64,000 bases of DNA from Cryomorpha ignava (lineage in GTDB: Bacteria; Bacteroidota; Bacteroidia; Flavobacteriales_D; Cryomorphaceae): assembly GCF_010686655.1 (NCBI RefSeq), contig NZ_JAAGVY010000001.1:62001-126000 (forward strand). Reading direction: 5' to 3'. The notes under the pieces were generated by a model that ran no database searches, was not told the DNA's origin, and saw only the letters and a list, made by a program, of their open reading frames with translations. Positions 63,233 to 64,000 of this stretch are shown here, piece after piece. Each line of letters opens with the position of its first letter. Position 1 is the first letter of the stretch. Both the position numbers and the translations under genes were made by a program.

Positions 63233-63357
63233 TGTGGGGTGATGAAACAGGCAGACATGCCCCCCTGTCTCGGGGGTGGAGAAAATGGGATAAATCACTG
63301 CTATGAAATGGCACACCGGCTAACCTCTCCTTGAAGGTTCGAATCCTTCCCCTACAG
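63233..63357 (+). tRNA. Atypical tRNA-like gene with a giant variable arm (GTC anticodon position)
   Basis: A full cloverleaf can be drawn: acceptor TGTGGGG/CCCTACA, D-arm ATG...CAT with GG in the loop, anticodon stem CCCCC/GGGGG with 7-nt loop CTGTCTC, T-arm GAAGG-TTCGAAT-CCTTC, and discriminator G. The D-arm looks Leu-like (class II). Between anticodon and T arms there are 53 nt forming a 5-bp stem (GGAGA/TCTCC) with a 43-nt loop. Position 37 is T, unusual for a working tRNA. It may be a novel or decayed tRNA, or one with an insertion in the variable arm. Confidence 0.5.
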
Positions 63358-63359
63358 CT

Positions 63360-63393
63360 CAAAAAAAAACCCTGATCACAAATGTGATCAGGG
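63360..63393 (-). terminator. Rho-independent terminator of the right-edge gene
   Basis: CCCTGATCACA/TGTGATCAGGG forms an 11-bp perfect stem. On the minus strand it is followed by nine T residues (63361-63369), 26 bp after the stop codon of the edge gene. Confidence 0.85.
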
Positions 63394-63418
63394 CTTATTG
63401 ATTTCAATTCTTTTCTGA

Positions 63419-64000
63419 TTAATAATAAGAATACTGTATGGCAAACTTGATGTTCTCATAGTCGCCTTCGAGCATAGTTCCATCCAGTTTTTTAGAGTGT
63501 AACGAACCCGCATCGATATTTCCTATGGTATAGTATTGTGATGCTTGTGGCAAACCATAAAGGTAATCGATGGTAAGGGTTGAACTCTCTGTTATGAGCG
63601 GGAACATCGGATCAAGAGGTGCCTCGTAGGAAGTCATACATATATTTAGCAAGTTTGGTGAATCAACCAGTTTCTCTTTATAAACTACGAAAGGTAGTTT
63701 TGTAATTGGAAGAGGTTCACAAATACCAAATGAAGGGTTACCGAGATCAGCAATACTGTCTGTGCCGTTGATTAAATTTTCGGGGAAGCGCTGATAAATC
63801 ACAACCGTTCTCACGTATAAACCATTTGAGGCGGTCATGAATCCCTGATTGGCCGTAATTTTGAGATACGGGTCGCCAAGCCCAAAATTCTGAACTTTTT
63901 CAGCTTTTAATCCTGGGTATTGGTTGTGGTCGAGTTCCAATGTATCTGTATTGCCACCTTGAGCCAACAGACGATTGTAAGTATATTGATCCATAAAATT
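63419..64000 (-). CDS. Protein of unknown function, 5' end outside the window
   Basis: At least 191 residues are visible; the frame stays open to the window edge, so the Met at 63994 may be internal. It is rich in Tyr, Leu and Asn with alternating beta-like stretches (LKITANQGFMTASNGLYVRTVVIYQRF, STLTIDYLYGLPQASQYYTIGNID) and ends in IQYSYY. I see no catalytic motif. An exported beta-sandwich or lipoprotein is plausible. The gene has its own strong terminator. Confidence 0.6.
   Translation of the reverse strand, partial: NFMDQYTYNRLLAQGGNTDTLELDHNQYPGLKAEKVQNFGLGDPYLKITANQGFMTASNGLYVRTVVIYQRFPENLINGTDSIADLGNPSFGICEPLPITKLPFVVYKEKLVDSPNLLNICMTSYEAPLDPMFPLITESSTLTIDYLYGLPQASQYYTIGNIDAGSLHSKKLDGTMLEGDYENIKFAIQYSYY

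Noticed and set aside
63210-63407. Minus-strand 65-codon ORF
   Set aside because: It lies across MITE copy 2, the tRNA-like cloverleaf and the terminator; codon content is not protein-like.

Overview
The window looks like the chromosome of a marine-type Bacteroidota, most likely order Flavobacteriales. The basis is the moderately AT-rich DNA, promoters of the form TTG-N19/20-TAnnTTTG, PorP/SprF proteins paired with CHU_C (type B) type IX secretion cargo, a SprB-repeat adhesin, CarboxypepD_reg plus TonB-plug proteins, and an ATP-cone fused to the ribonucleotide reductase beta subunit. I see no phage and no CRISPR. The only IS element is a fragment.

Layout. 0-5 kb (minus): N-formylglutamate amidohydrolase, a DUF1704 'QEGLA' metallopeptidase and a GshB-like ATP-grasp ligase, flanked by two diverged copies of an SGNH esterase gene, one of them truncated. 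5.1-7.5 kb (plus): a small secreted protein whose start lies across a (CA)7 tract and is out of frame by one unit, then a type A type IX cargo protein. 7.6-10.8 kb: a LolD-like ABC ATPase and its FtsX-like permease. 10.9-14.9 kb (minus): an M90 peptidase and nrdAB. 15.2-17.6 kb (plus): a barrel-less TonB-plug protein, an ECF sigma factor and a TPR anti-sigma candidate. 17.6-18.8 kb: a ~158-bp palindromic tandem repeat with a GxxExxY gene inside one copy. 18.8-25.2 kb (minus): sucB, sucA, a small conserved ORF and an M61 peptidase. 25.3-30.5 kb: DinB, a NifU-like protein, and a metal-linked HYC_CC_PP / TonB receptor / HMA / gamma carbonic anhydrase block. 30.5-31.4 kb: a broken IS110 with a structured 5' leader. 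31.4-36.9 kb (minus): murI, two Skp/OmpH chaperones, bamA and uppS.

37.8-53 kb (minus) is one compact operon of three CHU_C cargo / PorP-SprF partner pairs. One cargo is a 2545-residue protein with about 27 SprB-type repeats. 53.2-61.1 kb holds a fused phytol-kinase/DUF92 protein (VTE5-VTE6-like), a methyltransferase and a homogentisate-phytyltransferase-like UbiA enzyme. Together they suggest phytol or isoprenol salvage into a prenylated aromatic compound such as a tocopherol-like quinol. Between the methyltransferase and UbiA is a ~4-kb island of toxin-antitoxin and Rhs debris. It includes a ParE-type toxin cut by a 141-bp MITE with an 8-bp target duplication; conceptual excision restores the toxin frame exactly. 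After tRNA-Arg come ~1.3 kb of mosaic GC-rich repeats, an Lrp/AsnC regulator, a second MITE copy, an atypical tRNA-like cloverleaf with a giant variable arm, and a partial gene at the right edge.

All calls come from reading the sequence; no database search was run.
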